A DNA stretch of 64,000 nucleotides from positions 28,609-92,608 of the forward strand of contig NZ_AWZR01000013.1 of the NCBI RefSeq assembly GCF_000472505.1, written 5' to 3'. Below, piece by piece: positions 9,165 to 19,377 of this stretch. A program made the translations under genes and the position numbers. Source of the DNA: Luteimonas sp. J29. Its GTDB lineage: Bacteria; Pseudomonadota; Gammaproteobacteria; Xanthomonadales; Xanthomonadaceae. Position 1 is the first letter of the stretch; the number at the start of each line of letters is the position of its first letter. The notes beneath the pieces are model-generated. The model saw nothing but the letters and a program-made list of their open reading frames with translations. It did not search any database and was not told the DNA's origin.

Positions 9165-9467
9165 ATGCGCCGTTTCGCCAGCTTCCGCGAGTTCTATCCC
9201 TTCTACCTGTCCGAGCATTCCAACCGCACCTCGCGGCGCCTGCACTTCACCGGCAGCTGCGCGGCGCTGGCGTTCGTGGTGCTGGCGATCGTGCAGCGCA
9301 ATGCCTGGTGGCTGCTGGCGGCGCTGCTGTCGGGCTATGCGCTGGCCTGGATCGGCCACTTCTTCTTCGAGAAGAACCGTCCGGCCACCTTCCGCCACCC
9401 GTTCTATTCCTTCGCCGGCGACTGGGTGATGTTCCGCGACATCCTGACCGGGCGGATCCCGTTCTGA
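9165..9467 (+). CDS. DUF962/Mpo1-like small membrane protein
   Basis: 100 aa. FREFYPFYLSEHSN and RLHFTGSCAALAF at the N terminus, two hydrophobic helices, WIGHFFFEKNRPATFRHPFYS and a final MFRDILTGRIPF are hallmarks of the DUF962 family (yeast homologue Mpo1 is a 2-hydroxy fatty acid dioxygenase). The conserved histidines (RLHF, IGHF, FRHP) are present. ATG at 9165 has GGAGG about 6 nt upstream and was preferred to an ATG 23 nt earlier in another frame. Confidence 0.85.
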   Translation: MRRFASFREFYPFYLSEHSNRTSRRLHFTGSCAALAFVVLAIVQRNAWWLLAALLSGYALAWIGHFFFEKNRPATFRHPFYSFAGDWVMFRDILTGRIPF

Positions 9468-9498
9468 GCCTCGCGCCGGGGCCGCGCGGGAGTCTGCG

Positions 9499-9844
9499 CT
9501 ACTCGAGGAAGATCAGCCAGGCCGCCACCGCGATCAGGGCGAAGCCGGCCCAGTGGTTCCACTTCAGCGGCTGCCCGAGGTACCAGGCGGTGAAGCCGGC
9601 GAACACCAGCAGGGTGATCACTTCCTGCATGCCCTTGAGCTGGGGGGGCGGAGTAGAGCGCGGCGCCGAGGCGGTTGGCCGGCACCATCAGGCAGTACTC
9701 GAAGAAGGCGATGCCCCAGCTGGCCAGGATGACCCCGAGCAGGGGCGCCGACCGGTACTTCAGGTGGCCGTACCAGGCGAAGGTCATGAACACGTTGGAG
9801 GCGACCAGGAGCAGGACGGGGTAGAGGCGGTCGAGGGCGGGCAT
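9499..9844 (-). pseudogene. DUF486/DMT-family small membrane protein, frameshifted in a 7-G run
   Basis: Reading from ATG 9844 gives a typical four-helix DMT protein (PALDRLYPVLLLVASNVFMT, AWYGHLKY, FFEYCLMVPANRLG, ALYSA) but the frame is lost at bases 9642-9648, seven G on the plus strand. Beyond the run the family continuation QLKGMQEVITLLVFAGFTAWYLGQPLKWNHWAGFALIAVAAWLIFLE is found in the -1 shifted frame and ends at a TAG (9499-9501). Removing one G restores a ~114-aa intact protein. Either a recent loss-of-function slip or a sequencing error in the homopolymer. Confidence 0.88.
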
Positions 9845-9964
9845 GGGACGGGGTCCGGGAGGAGGTCGGGGGCGGCCGGGTGCGGACAATGGGGCATCTT
9901 CACGGCGCTTGTACAGCGGGACTGGCACCTTTCACAAAGCTGAAGATCCCTTCGAGGAACCGTT

Positions 9965-10681
9965 ATGCGAGCAGCGCAGCAGGAAACCGGCGGGCTTGTC
10001 CTGATCGTCGAGGACAACCGCAATATTTCGGAAATGGTGGGCGAGTACCTGGAAGGCCGCGGGTTCGAGGTCGACTACGCCGCGGACGGCCTCGACGGCT
10101 ACCGGCTGGCGGTCGAGAACAGCTACGACGTGATCGTGCTGGACCTGATGCTGCCCCGCCTGGACGGCGTCGAGGTGTGCAAGCGGCTGCGGGCCGAGGC
10201 GCGCAAGTCCACCCCGGTGCTGATGCTGACCGCGCGCGACACGCTCGACGAGAAGCTCACCGGCCTGTCTTCGGGCGCCGACGACTACCTGACCAAGCCG
10301 TTCGCGATCCAGGAGCTCGAGGCCCGCCTGCGCGCCCTGATCCGCCGCGAGCGCCGCCAGGTGGGCTCGGAGGTCCTGAAGGTCGCCGACCTGGTGCTCG
10401 ACCCGGCCAGCATGCGCGCCACCCGCGGCGGCACCGAGCTGCAGCTTTCGCCGATCGGCATGAAGCTGCTCACCATCCTCATGCGCGAGTCGCCGCGGGT
10501 GGTCAACCGCCAGGAGATCGAGCGCGAGATCTGGGGCAACGGGCTGCCCGATTCGGATACCCTGCGCAGCCATCTGTACAACCTGCGCAAGATCATCGAC
10601 AAGCCGTTCGACAAGCCGCTGCTGCACACCGTGCAGAGCGCGGGCTACCGTATCGCCGACATCGACCAGTCGCCGGCCTGA
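9965..10681 (+). CDS. OmpR-family response regulator
   Basis: 238 aa. Receiver domain with acidic pair ED (residues 16-17), phospho-Asp D60 in VIVLDLMLPRLDG and K111 in YLTKPF; C-terminal winged helix (LQLSPIGMKLLTILM, LRSHLYNLRKIID, LHTVQSAGYRI). Phosphorylated by the histidine kinase 21 bp downstream. Precedes a MacAB-type efflux operon on the same strand, so control of that operon is plausible but not shown. I cannot assign a named orthologue. Confidence 0.92.
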   Translation: MRAAQQETGGLVLIVEDNRNISEMVGEYLEGRGFEVDYAADGLDGYRLAVENSYDVIVLDLMLPRLDGVEVCKRLRAEARKSTPVLMLTARDTLDEKLTGLSSGADDYLTKPFAIQELEARLRALIRRERRQVGSEVLKVADLVLDPASMRATRGGTELQLSPIGMKLLTILMRESPRVVNRQEIEREIWGNGLPDSDTLRSHLYNLRKIIDKPFDKPLLHTVQSAGYRIADIDQSPA

Positions 10682-10702
10682 GGCCGGCGGGGCTCCACCA
10701 TC

Positions 10703-11989
10703 GTGCCGCAAGGCCTGCCGCGCAAGATCCGCTACGCATTCGTCGTCCAGGGCCTGCTCCTGGTGCTGGCGGTGGTGTTCGGAATCAGCCTGGTCACCCT
10801 GTTCGCCCGCAACGCGATCGTGCAGGATCGCCTGCGGGTCGAGGCGCAGGCGTTCTGGGACGAAGTGCGGGCGCCGCACGATCCGGTTCCGCGCCATAGC
10901 CGCACCCTGCAGATCCATTTCCGGCCGGCGGAGGCGAACGTGCCGGTCCCGCCCGAGCTGGAGGCGCTGCCCGGCGGGGTGAGTTTCGACTACGGCGGGC
11001 ACCGGGCGATGCTGGCCGACCGCGGCCCGGAAGGCGAGCTGTACGTCGTCCTGCAGACCGGCACCATCGACCGGATGATGGCGACCGCGGCCCTGGCGAT
11101 GATCGCCATGGGGCTGGTGTCGGCGCTGGTGATCACCGTGCTGACCTACCGCAAGTCGCGACGGATGGTGCTGCCGGTCAATCGCCTGGCCGAGGAAGTC
11201 GCGCGCTGGGACCCGGCCAGCGGCGAACTGGCCGGGCCGCTGGGGCTGTCGGGCTTCGTGGAGGAGCCCAGCCGCGAGGTGAGCGCGCTCGCCACCGCGC
11301 TGCACGGCCTTTCCGGGCGGGTGGCCGATTTCGTCCAGCGCGAGCGCGATTTCACCCGCGACGCCAGCCACGAGCTGCGCACGCCGCTCACCGTGATCCG
11401 GGTCGCGAGCGACATGCTGCTCGGCGACCCGGACCTGCCGCCGCACGGTCGTCGTTCGCTCGAGCGCATCCAGCGCTCGGCGCGCGACATGGAAGCGGTG
11501 ATCGACGCGTTCCTGATCCTCGCCCGCGAGGGCGGCATCGCCCCGGTCAGCGAGGAGTTCGAGGTCCGCGAGGTGGTGCTGGACGAGGTCGAGAAGGCGC
11601 GTCCGCTGCTGGGCGACAAGCCGGTGACGCTGGCGGTGTCGGGCGAGGCCTCGCCGCGCCTGTTCGCGCCGCCCGCGGTGCTGGGCGTGGTGCTGCGCAA
11701 GCTGCTGGCCAACGCCTGCCACTTCACCGAGCAGGGCAACATCGACGTGCGCATCGAGCCCGACGCGGTGACGGTGCGCGACACCGGGATCGGGATGTCG
11801 GCCGAGACCCTGCGCCACGTGTTCGAACCCTTCTACCGCGCCGATGCGTTCAGCCCGCTGGGCAAGGGCTTCGGCCTGACCATCGCCAGCCGGCTCTCGC
11901 GCCGCTTCGGCTGGGAGCTGATGCTCGACAGCACGCCGGGGCAGGGCACCGCCGCGACCCTGCGCTTCAGCCCGACCCCGGCGGCCTGA
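10703..11989 (+). CDS. Membrane sensor histidine kinase
   Basis: 428 aa. TM helices at about residues 12-33 and 126-148 enclose a short ~90-residue periplasmic sensor; then a HAMP-like linker, HisKA with H223 in [15 protein letters not shown], and HATPase motifs ([32 protein letters not shown]). GTG start at 10703. Partner of the adjacent response regulator. The signal sensed is not evident; the small sensor domain fits a cationic or envelope stimulus, which is only inference. Confidence 0.92.
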   Translation: MPQGLPRKIRYAFVVQGLLLVLAVVFGISLVTLFARNAIVQDRLRVEAQAFWDEVRAPHDPVPRHSRTLQIHFRPAEANVPVPPELEALPGGVSFDYGGHRAMLADRGPEGELYVVLQTGTIDRMMATAALAMIAMGLVSALVITVLTYRKSRRMVLPVNRLAEEVARWDPASGELAGPLGLSGFVEEPSREVSALATALHGLSGRVADFVQRERDFTRDASHELRTPLTVIRVASDMLLGDPDLPPHGRRSLERIQRSARDMEAVIDAFLILAREGGIAPVSEEFEVREVVLDEVEKARPLLGDKPVTLAVSGEASPRLFAPPAVLGVVLRKLLANACHFTEQGNIDVRIEPDAVTVRDTGIGMSAETLRHVFEPFYRADAFSPLGKGFGLTIASRLSRRFGWELMLDSTPGQGTAATLRFSPTPAA

Positions 11990-12054
11990 GCCACTCCCCA
12001 CCGCGATCGTCGCGCCGGTCAACCGCCGGTCGGCTGGCGCGTTAGCCTGTCCCG

Positions 12055-13587
12055 ATGCCCCACGTCCCAGGATCCCCGAGCATGCGCCAAGCCCCGTCCC
12101 GCCGCAGGCGGTCGTCCACACGTGCCCTGGTGGTGGCCGCCGTCGCCATCGCCGTCGCCGCCGTCGCGTTCTTCTGGTGGCGCGGGTCGCAAGGCAGCGG
12201 CGACGAGTCGCCCTGGCGCACCGTCAGGGTCGAGCGCGGCGACATCCGGGTGGCGATCTCGGCCACCGGTACGCTGAGCGCGACCTCGACGGTCACCGTC
12301 GGCAGCCAGATCTCCGGCCAGGTGACCGAGGTGCTGGTGGACTTCAACGACCGGGTCACCAGCGGCCAGGTGCTGGCCCGGATCGATCCGTCGACCTACG
12401 AGGCGCAGATCGAGCAGGGCAATGCCCAGATCGCCAGTGCCCGGGCCCAGCTCGAACAGGCCCAGGCCACCCTGCGCAACGCCGAACTGGACTATCGCCG
12501 CAAGGCCGAGCTGGTCGAACGCCAGCTGGTCGCCCGCAGCGACGTGGACCTGGCGCGCGCCGCGCTCGAGCAGGCCAGGGCCCAGGTGGCCTCGGCGCAG
12601 GCCCAGATCCGGCAACAGACCGCCTCGACCCAGACCACGCGCGTGAACCTCGACCGCACCGTGATCCGGTCGCCGGTGGACGGCGTGGTCCTGACCCGCA
12701 GCATCGAGCCCGGCCAGACGGTCGCCGCCAGCCTGCAGGCACCGGAACTGTTCACCATCGCCGAGGACCTGTCGAAGATGAGGATCGAACTGGCGGTGGA
12801 CGAGGCCGACATCGGCCAGGTCCAGGCCGGCCAGCAGGTGACCTTCACCGCCGACGCCTTCCCGGACCGGCAGTTCCGCGGCGTGGTCGACCAGGTGCGC
12901 CTGGCCGCGACCACCACCAACAACGTGGTGACGTATCCGGTCGTGGTCAGCGTGGACAACAGCGACGGCACCCTGCTGCCGGGGCTCACCGTCAATGCCG
13001 AGATCGAGGTCAGCAACCGCAAGGACGTGCTGAAGGTGTCCAACGCGGCGCTGCGCTACAAGCCGGTCGGCGACGCGCCTGCGCCAGCCGCGGCGGCGGG
13101 ACGCGGCGGCGCCGGCATGCTCGAGGACCTGCGCCGGATCGCCGACGGGCTGGATCTCGATGCCGGGCAGCGCGCCGCGTTCGACGCCGCGCTGGAGGCC
13201 CAGCGCAAGCGCGCCGAGGCGATGCGCCAGGGCGCGGGCCAGGGCCAGTCGCGCGGCCCGGGCGGCCCGCCGCCGGGGATGATGGTGGTGGGCGGGGGCA
13301 CGCCCCCGGCCAACGTCCAGGCCCAGATCCGCCAGCGGATGCTGGAGCGGATGAAGGAGAACTTCGCCGACTTCACCCGCCTGCTGGACGAATCGCAGCG
13401 CAAGGCCTGGGACGCGGCGCTGGCGTCCTCGCTCAGCGCCACCCGCGCCACCATCTACCGGCTCAAGAACGGCCAGCGCGAGGCGGTCCAGGTGCGCGTG
13501 GGCGCCAGCGACGGCACCAGCACCGAGATCAGCGGCCCGGTCGAGGCCGGCGACGAGATCATCACCGGCGAGCGCGCGCGCCGATGA
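12055..13587 (+). CDS. MacA-like periplasmic adaptor of an ABC efflux pump, with an extra Spy-like segment
   Basis: 510 aa, against roughly 370-400 for typical MacA. Basic N terminus then one anchor helix (about residues 25-42), lipoyl half-motifs ([41 protein letters not shown]), an Ala/Gln-rich coiled-coil hairpin and a beta-barrel region. After ALRYKP an insertion of about 130 residues contains two LxxxQR helices ([26 protein letters not shown]) separated by a Gly/Pro-rich stretch, resembling the LTxxQ repeats of Spy/CpxP chaperones; the usual membrane-proximal domain resumes with [10 protein letters not shown]. Alternative start at 12082 ([10 protein letters not shown]). ATGA overlap with the ATPase gene. 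Confidence 0.88.
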   Translation: MPHVPGSPSMRQAPSRRRRSSTRALVVAAVAIAVAAVAFFWWRGSQGSGDESPWRTVRVERGDIRVAISATGTLSATSTVTVGSQISGQVTEVLVDFNDRVTSGQVLARIDPSTYEAQIEQGNAQIASARAQLEQAQATLRNAELDYRRKAELVERQLVARSDVDLARAALEQARAQVASAQAQIRQQTASTQTTRVNLDRTVIRSPVDGVVLTRSIEPGQTVAASLQAPELFTIAEDLSKMRIELAVDEADIGQVQAGQQVTFTADAFPDRQFRGVVDQVRLAATTTNNVVTYPVVVSVDNSDGTLLPGLTVNAEIEVSNRKDVLKVSNAALRYKPVGDAPAPAAAAGRGGAGMLEDLRRIADGLDLDAGQRAAFDAALEAQRKRAEAMRQGAGQGQSRGPGGPPPGMMVVGGGTPPANVQAQIRQRMLERMKENFADFTRLLDESQRKAWDAALASSLSATRATIYRLKNGQREAVQVRVGASDGTSTEISGPVEAGDEIITGERARR

Positions 13588-14282
13588 GCGAGGGCATCGT
13601 TCCGGTCATCGAGACCCGCGGCCTGCGCAAGGTCTATGCCGAAGGCAGCGAGGCCGAGGTCGTGGCCCTGGCCGGGGTCGACCTGCGCATCGATCCGGGC
13701 GAGTTCGTGGCGATCATGGGGCCGTCGGGTTCGGGCAAGTCCACGCTGATGAACCTGATCGGCTGCCTCGACACGCCGACGTCCGGGCAGTACCTGTGCG
13801 ACGGCATCGACGTCGCCACCCTGGACCGCGAGGAGCTGGCCACGCTGCGACGCGAGAAGATCGGGTTCGTGTTCCAGGGCTTCCACCTGCTGCCGCGGAT
13901 GACGGCCGAGGACAACGTCGCGATGCCGCTGGGCTACGCCCGGGTGCCGCCGGCCGAGCGCCGCCGGCTGGCGCGCGAGGCGCTGGCGGCGGTGGGCCTT
14001 GCCGAGCGCGCCCATCACCGCCCGAACGAGCTGTCGGGCGGCCAGCAGCAGCGCGTCGCGATCGCGCGCGCGCTGATCAACCGCCCGCCGATCCTGCTCG
14101 CCGACGAACCCACCGGCGCGCTCGATTCGAAGACCGGCGAGGAGATCCTCGCCCTGTTCAAGCGCCTGCGCGACGAGGGCCACACGGTGGTGCTGATCAC
14201 CCACGACCCCGAGGTCGCCGCGCACGCCGACCGCACCTGCGTGATGCGCGACGGCGAGCTGCACGAGGAGGCCCGGCCATGA
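13584..14282 (+). CDS. MacB-type ABC transporter ATP-binding protein
   Basis: 232 aa. Walker [11 protein letters not shown]-loop [12 protein letters not shown], signature LSGGQQQR, Walker [13 protein letters not shown] and switch His in VVLITHD; N-terminal [20 protein letters not shown] is typical of the LolD/MacB class. Energises the mechanotransmission-type exporter together with the next gene. ATGA overlaps on both sides show one translational unit. ATPase and permease are separate polypeptides, unlike E. coli MacB. Confidence 0.93.
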   Translation: MSEGIVPVIETRGLRKVYAEGSEAEVVALAGVDLRIDPGEFVAIMGPSGSGKSTLMNLIGCLDTPTSGQYLCDGIDVATLDREELATLRREKIGFVFQGFHLLPRMTAEDNVAMPLGYARVPPAERRRLAREALAAVGLAERAHHRPNELSGGQQQRVAIARALINRPPILLADEPTGALDSKTGEEILALFKRLRDEGHTVVLITHDPEVAAHADRTCVMRDGELHEEARP

Positions 14283-15508
14283 ACTTCGCCGACGTGCTGC
14301 GCACCGCGCTGTTCGCGCTGCGCGGCAACTGGATGCGCAGCGCGCTCACCTCGCTGGGCGTGATCATCGGCATCGCCTCGGTGATCGTGATGGTCTCGGT
14401 CGGCCAGGGCACCCAGGCCGAGATCGACAAGATGGTCGCCGGCCTCGGTTCGCAGCGCCTCGACATTTCGCCCAACGTGGCGCGCGCCAGCGGCGGCGTG
14501 CGCATGGCGGCAAGCAGCTTCTACACGCTCACCCAGGGCGACGTGGACGCGATCCGCAGCGAGATCCCCGAGGTGCAGTACATCTCCGGCTCGCTGCGGG
14601 GCAGTTCCCAGGTGGTGTACGCCGAGCGCAACTGGAACAGCAGCTGGCAGGGCGTGGATCCCGACTACCTGGTGATCAACGGCTGGAACATCGCCGAGGG
14701 GGTCGGTTTCGAGGAGGCGGGCGACGACAAGGTGGTGCTGATCGGCGAGACCGTGCGTCGCGAGCTGTTCGGGGAGGAGAGCGGGGTCGGCGAGACCATC
14801 CGCATCGGCCGCGTGCCGCTGACCGTGGTCGGCACGCTGGCGCCCAAGGGCCAGAGCAGCTGGGGCCGCGACCAGGACGAGATCGTGATGGTGCCGCTGG
14901 AAACCGCGCGGCGCCGGCTGATGGGGTCGATGGGCATGCCGCCGGGCGCGGTGATGGAGATCTCGCTGGCGGTCGCCGACCCGGACGACCTGGCCTACGT
15001 GCAGGGCGAGATCGAGTCGCTGCTGCGCCAGCGCCATCGCATCCCGCCCGGCGGCGAGGACGACTTCCGGGTGCGCAACATGTCCGAGATCGTGGCCACG
15101 CGCACGGCGACCACCCGGCTCATGTCCTGGCTGCTGGGCGCGGTGGCGACGATCTCGCTGATCGTCGGCGGCATCGGGATCATGAACATCATGCTGGTCT
15201 CGGTGACCGAGCGGATCCGCGAGATCGGCCTGCGGATGGCGGTCGGCGCCGGGCCGACCGACGTGCGCCGCCAGTTCCTGGCCGAGGCGATGCTGCTGTC
15301 GCTGGGCGGAGGCCTGCTGGGGATCCTGATCGGCATTGGCGGCGCCCTGCTGGTCGGCCAGTTCAACAGCGACCTGCCGGTGCAGCTCAACGGACGCGTA
15401 ATCGCGCTGGCGGCCGGGTTCTCGATCGCCACCGGCCTGTTCTTCGGCTACTACCCGGCGCGCAAGGCCAGCCAGCTCGACCCGATCGAAGCCCTGCGCC
15501 AGCAGTAG
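14279..15508 (+). CDS. MacB-type ABC transporter permease
   Basis: 409 aa. One N-terminal TM helix ([21 protein letters not shown]), a large periplasmic MacB_PCD domain, then FtsX-like three-helix bundle ([33 protein letters not shown] ... [11 protein letters not shown] ... [16 protein letters not shown]). With the adaptor and ATPase it forms a tripartite exporter that needs a TolC-like outer membrane channel, which is not encoded here. Substrate unknown (macrolides, peptides or siderophores in relatives). Confidence 0.93.
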   Translation: MNFADVLRTALFALRGNWMRSALTSLGVIIGIASVIVMVSVGQGTQAEIDKMVAGLGSQRLDISPNVARASGGVRMAASSFYTLTQGDVDAIRSEIPEVQYISGSLRGSSQVVYAERNWNSSWQGVDPDYLVINGWNIAEGVGFEEAGDDKVVLIGETVRRELFGEESGVGETIRIGRVPLTVVGTLAPKGQSSWGRDQDEIVMVPLETARRRLMGSMGMPPGAVMEISLAVADPDDLAYVQGEIESLLRQRHRIPPGGEDDFRVRNMSEIVATRTATTRLMSWLLGAVATISLIVGGIGIMNIMLVSVTERIREIGLRMAVGAGPTDVRRQFLAEAMLLSLGGGLLGILIGIGGALLVGQFNSDLPVQLNGRVIALAAGFSIATGLFFGYYPARKASQLDPIEALRQQ

Positions 15509-15531
15509 GCCGGCCGCCCGCGTGGCCGGCC
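15508..15531 (+). terminator. GC hairpin just after the efflux operon
   Basis: GGCCGGCC (15508-15515) pairs with GGCCGGCC (15524-15531) across an 8-nt loop, starting on the last base of the permease stop codon. No T-run follows, so termination strength is uncertain. Confidence 0.45.
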
Positions 15532-15939
15532 GTCGGGCAGGGGGCGCCGGTCTTCGCCGAAGGTGGCTGGCGCCTGACCGGGTGGCGCGACGGCGTGTCC
15601 CGCGGCGCGCGTCGCCAGCGCCCCGCTGTGGCGCTGCATGCGGCGGCCGCGACGCGGGCGTCCCGGCGCGGAAACGCGTGCGGGCGGCGCCTGGAGCGCC
15701 GCAGCGCGGCCCTGCGGGGCGTTTCCGCGGGGGCGTCGGCTGCGGATGCTTTCCGGGAGCGCCGCCGCCCGGGCCACCGTCCGCGGGCGCGCGCCAGGCC
15801 CGGCGGGCGCCGCGGCTATGGCAAAATTGCATGGTTGCGGCGCAGGCCGCGTCCCTTCACGCGGCATGTCGCCGACCCAGACGAAGATCCTTCCCGGCAG
15901 GGCCGGGGACACGGGTTCCGACCCGTACAACCGGGCCGG
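15532..15939. other. 408-bp stretch without a convincing gene
   Basis: Very GC-rich, no ORF with recognisable similarity on either strand. The only local AT-rich patch is TATGGCAAAATTGC at 15817-15830, about 110 bp before dgkA, which could hold a promoter. The dgkA frame is open upstream of its ATG but the translation is Arg/Pro-rich and looks non-coding. Confidence 0.5.
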
Positions 15940-16326
15940 ATGATGGCGGACGAGACCGGGCACATGCCGCGTCGTCCGTCGCGCATCCTCAAGGCGACGA
16001 TGTGGTCGCTGCAGGGGCTGCGCGCGGCCTGGCTGCACGAGTCCTCGTTCCGCCTCGAGGTCTACCTGCTCGTGCCGATGGCGCCGCTGGCACTGTGGCT
16101 GGGCCAGAACGGAGTCGAGCGCGCGCTGCTGCTGGGCAGCTGCCTGCTGGTGCTGGCGGTGGAGCTGCTGAACTCCGCGATCGAGGCGGTGATCGAGCGC
16201 TTCGGATCCGAATACCACGAACTGTCGGGGCGGGCCAAGGACATGGGGTCCGCCGCGGTGTTCGTGACCATGTTGAACGTACTGCTGGTGTGGGGGCTGG
16301 TCCTGGCGCCCCGCTGGCTGCAGTGA
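15940..16326 (+). CDS. dgkA: Diacylglycerol kinase
   Basis: 128 aa, family length. Three TM helices and the DgkA signature ELLNSAIEAVIERFGSEYHELSGRAKDMGSAAV, with the catalytic Glu and Mg-binding Glu/Asn. Recycles diacylglycerol to phosphatidate in the inner membrane. Tandem ATGs at 15940 and 15943; a third at 15964 (MPRRPSRIL) is also possible. Followed after 18 bp by the TerC-family gene. Confidence 0.93.
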   Translation: MMADETGHMPRRPSRILKATMWSLQGLRAAWLHESSFRLEVYLLVPMAPLALWLGQNGVERALLLGSCLLVLAVELLNSAIEAVIERFGSEYHELSGRAKDMGSAAVFVTMLNVLLVWGLVLAPRWLQ

Positions 16327-16344
16327 CCTGAAAGGAAAGTCGAG

Positions 16345-17082
16345 ATGCTGGCGATGTTGAGCGATCCGCAAGTGTGGATCCTGCTGTTGACCCTGAGCAC
16401 GATCGAGATCGTGCTGGGCATCGACAACCTGGTGTTCATCTCGATCGCGGTCAGCAAGCTGCCGGTGGAGAAGCGCGAGTTCGCGCGCAAGTTCGGCATC
16501 GCCGTCGCCTGCATCACCCGCATCATGCTGCTGCTGACCCTGGCCTGGCTGGCCAGCCTGACCAGCGACCTGTTCGTGCTGCTGGGCCACGGCATCTCGG
16601 TGCGCGACCTGGTGCTGATCCTCGGCGGCGTGTTCCTGCTGGTGAAGGGCGCGCTGGAGATCCGGGAGCTCGTGGGCGGCTCCGACCACGACGCGTCGCC
16701 GCCGGCCAAGGCGGCAGCGTCGTTCGGCGGCGTGATCGCGCAGATCGCGGTGATCGACATCGTGTTCTCGCTCGATTCGGTGATCGCCGCCGTGGGCATG
16801 GCCGGCGAGTACGTGCCGGTGATGGTGGCGGCGATCCTGGTCGCGGTCTCGGTGATGCTGCTCGCCGCGCGCCCGCTCGGCCAGTTCATCGACGCCAACC
16901 CCACGGTCAAGATGCTGGCCCTGGCCTTCATCGTGCTGATCGGCGCCTACCTGCTGCTCGAGGGCTTCGACGTGCACATCCCGAAGGGCTACATCTACGG
17001 CTCGATGGGCTTCTCGGTGCTGGTGGAGGTGCTCAACCTGTGGGCCAAGCGCAACGCCCGCCTGCGGGGCGAGACCTACTGA
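16345..17082 (+). CDS. TerC-family integral membrane protein
   Basis: 245 aa, about seven TM helices. Conserved acidic TM motifs [15 protein letters not shown] and [16 protein letters not shown], both typical of TerC/YgjT/YoaE proteins linked to metal (Mn, tellurite) efflux or to metal loading of exported proteins. AAGGAAAG lies ahead of the ATG. No yybP-ykoY-like leader fits in the 18 bp before it. Confidence 0.9.
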   Translation: MLAMLSDPQVWILLLTLSTIEIVLGIDNLVFISIAVSKLPVEKREFARKFGIAVACITRIMLLLTLAWLASLTSDLFVLLGHGISVRDLVLILGGVFLLVKGALEIRELVGGSDHDASPPAKAAASFGGVIAQIAVIDIVFSLDSVIAAVGMAGEYVPVMVAAILVAVSVMLLAARPLGQFIDANPTVKMLALAFIVLIGAYLLLEGFDVHIPKGYIYGSMGFSVLVEVLNLWAKRNARLRGETY

Positions 17083-17168
17083 GGGGCTGCGGCCGGCCGC
17101 GCCGCGCAGGCCGGCCGGGCGCGCGTCGGGCACAATAGGGCACGGCCGGCCAAGGAACGCGACGCTCC

Positions 17169-18071
17169 ATGATCCACCTGCACCAGATCGATCCCATCGC
17201 GATCCAGTTCCCCGCGTTCGAGCTGTTCGGGCGCACGTTCCAGCCCGCGATCCACTGGTACGGGATCATGTACCTGCTGGCGTTCGCGACCGCGTGGTGG
17301 CTGGGACGGCGGCGGATCGCGGCCGGGCGGCTGCCCGGCGTCGACGCCAACGGCTTCGGCGACCTGCTGTTCTACGGGATGCTGGGCGTCGTGCTCGGCG
17401 GACGCATCGGCTACGTGCTGTTCTACGCGCTGCCCGAGTTCCTGCGCGAGCCGCTGATGATCGTCCGGGTCTGGGACGGCGGGATGAGCTTCCACGGCGG
17501 CCTGCTGGGCGTGCTGGTCGGGGCGTGGATCTGGGCGCGGCGGCAGCGCCTGCATTTCTTCGACGTGATGGACTTCGTGGCGCCGCTGGTGCCGCCGGGG
17601 CTGGGCTTTGGCCGGATCGGCAACTACATCGGAGCCGAGCTCTGGGGCAAGTACACCCAGGCCGGATGGGGCGTGGTGTTTCCCACCGACCCGCAGCTCG
17701 CCGGCCGCAGCGCCGAGCAGCTCCAGGCCGAGTTCGCCGCCGGCGCGCTGGATGCGTTCGCGCGCCATCCCTCGCAGCTCTACCAGGCCTTCCTCGAGGG
17801 CCTGGTGATGTTCATCGTGCTGTGGTGGTACTCGTCCCGGCCGCGCCCGCGTTACGCGCTCAGCGGCCTGTTCGCGCTGCTCTACGGGGTGTTCCGCTTC
17901 GCGGTGGAATTCGTGCGCGTGCCCGACGCCGACATCGGCTACATCGCGTTCGGCTGGCTGACCATGGGCCAACTGCTGTCGCTGCCGCTGGTCGCACTCG
18001 GCGCGTACCTGCTCTGGCGCTCGCACCGTTCGCCGACCCTGCAGCCGACGGCGGCCGGAGGCGCGGCATGA
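17169..18071 (+). CDS. lgt: Prolipoprotein diacylglyceryl transferase
   Basis: 300 aa, seven TM helices. Signature [18 protein letters not shown], plus conserved [11 protein letters not shown] and [13 protein letters not shown]. Attaches diacylglycerol to the lipobox Cys of prolipoproteins. Overlaps thyA by ATGA, the lgt-thyA pairing seen in many gammaproteobacteria. Confidence 0.96.
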   Translation: MIHLHQIDPIAIQFPAFELFGRTFQPAIHWYGIMYLLAFATAWWLGRRRIAAGRLPGVDANGFGDLLFYGMLGVVLGGRIGYVLFYALPEFLREPLMIVRVWDGGMSFHGGLLGVLVGAWIWARRQRLHFFDVMDFVAPLVPPGLGFGRIGNYIGAELWGKYTQAGWGVVFPTDPQLAGRSAEQLQAEFAAGALDAFARHPSQLYQAFLEGLVMFIVLWWYSSRPRPRYALSGLFALLYGVFRFAVEFVRVPDADIGYIAFGWLTMGQLLSLPLVALGAYLLWRSHRSPTLQPTAAGGAA

Positions 18072-18862
18072 GGCAGTACCTCGACCTCCTGCGCCACGTG
18101 CTCGAGCATGGCACGGAAAAGTCCGACCGGACCGGCACCGGCACCCGCAGCGTGTTCGGCTGGCAGATGCGTTTCGACCTGCGCGAAGGCTTCCCGCTGG
18201 TCACCACCAAGAAGCTGCACCTGCGATCGATCATCCACGAACTGCTGTGGTTCCTGAAGGGCGAGACCAACATCGCCTACCTCCGCGACAACAAGGTCAC
18301 GATCTGGGACGAGTGGGCCGACGGGCAGGGCGAACTCGGCCCGGTGTACGGCAAGCAGTGGCGGCGCTGGGCCGCCGCCGACGGCAGCGAGATCGACCAG
18401 ATCCGCTGGGTGGTCGAGGAGATCAGGCGCAATCCCGATTCGCGCCGGCTCGTGGTCAGTGCCTGGAACGTGGCCGACCTGCCGGAGATGGCGCTGATGC
18501 CGTGCCACACGATGTTCCAGTTCTACGTCGCCGATGGCCGGCTGAGCTGCCAGCTCTACCAGCGCAGCGGCGACATCTTCCTCGGGGTGCCGTTCAACAT
18601 CGCCAGCTACGCGTTGCTGACCCACATGGTGGCGCAGGTGACGGGGCTGGGCGTGGGCGACTTCGTCCACACCCTCGGCGACGCGCACCTGTACTCGAAC
18701 CACTTCGAGCAGGCGCGCGAGCAGCTTTCGCGCGACCCGCGCCCGCTGCCCGCGCTGCGCCTGAACCCGGAGGTGCGCGAGATCTTCGACTTCCGCTTCG
18801 AGGACATCGCGATCGACGGCTACGATCCGCATCCGGCGATCCGCGCGCCGGTGGCGGTGTGA
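18068..18862 (+). CDS. thyA: Thymidylate synthase
   Basis: 264 aa, same length as the E. coli enzyme. Catalytic C146 in [12 protein letters not shown], dUMP-binding [19 protein letters not shown], and [12 protein letters not shown]. Uses methylene-THF, producing dihydrofolate that the folA product 4 bp downstream reduces back, so the two genes form a functional pair. Confidence 0.98.
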   Translation: MRQYLDLLRHVLEHGTEKSDRTGTGTRSVFGWQMRFDLREGFPLVTTKKLHLRSIIHELLWFLKGETNIAYLRDNKVTIWDEWADGQGELGPVYGKQWRRWAAADGSEIDQIRWVVEEIRRNPDSRRLVVSAWNVADLPEMALMPCHTMFQFYVADGRLSCQLYQRSGDIFLGVPFNIASYALLTHMVAQVTGLGVGDFVHTLGDAHLYSNHFEQAREQLSRDPRPLPALRLNPEVREIFDFRFEDIAIDGYDPHPAIRAPVAV

Positions 18863-18866
18863 GCGC

Positions 18867-19376
18867 ATGCCGCGTGTCGTCCTGATCGTCGCCCACGACC
18901 GCGCCCGCGCCATCGGCCGCGGCAACGCGCTGCCCTGGCACCTGCCCGACGACCTGAAGCGGTTCAAGGCGCTGACCCTGGGCAAGCCGGTGCTGATGGG
19001 GCGCAGGACCGCCGAGTCGATCGGCCGTGCCCTGCCCGGGCGGACCAACCTCGTGCTGACGCGGAGCGGCCGCGCGCCGGTCGGCGGCATGCAGCCGGTG
19101 GCGTCGCTCGACGAGGCGCTGGCGCTGGCAGGCGCGCAGGACGCGGGCGAGCTGTGCGTGATCGGCGGCGGCGAGGTCTACGCGCTCGCGCTGCCGCGCG
19201 CGGACCGCCTGCAGGTCACCCTGGTCGACACCATCGTCGAGGGCGCCGACGCGTTCTTCCCGGCGCTGGACGGCGGATGGCGCGAGGTCGCGCGCGAGCA
19301 CCACGCGGCGGACGCGCGCCACACGTTCGCGTTCGATTTCGTGGAGCTCGAGCGCGTGCGCTCCGGCGCGGGCTGA
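18867..19376 (+). CDS. folA: Dihydrofolate reductase
   Basis: 169 aa. GRGNALPWHLPDDLKRFKALT carries the active-site Asp; GKPVLMGRRTAESIGRALPGR and VIGGGEVYALALPRAD are the NADPH-binding segments. Ends one base before the convergent apaH stop, so no intergenic terminator is possible. Confidence 0.97.
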   Translation: MPRVVLIVAHDRARAIGRGNALPWHLPDDLKRFKALTLGKPVLMGRRTAESIGRALPGRTNLVLTRSGRAPVGGMQPVASLDEALALAGAQDAGELCVIGGGEVYALALPRADRLQVTLVDTIVEGADAFFPALDGGWREVAREHHAADARHTFAFDFVELERVRSGAG

Positions 19377-19377
19377 T

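Noticed and set aside
15532-15939. Upstream extension of dgkA or a small gene in the 408-bp gap
   Set aside because: Translations are Arg/Pro-rich noise and DgkA is full length from 15940.
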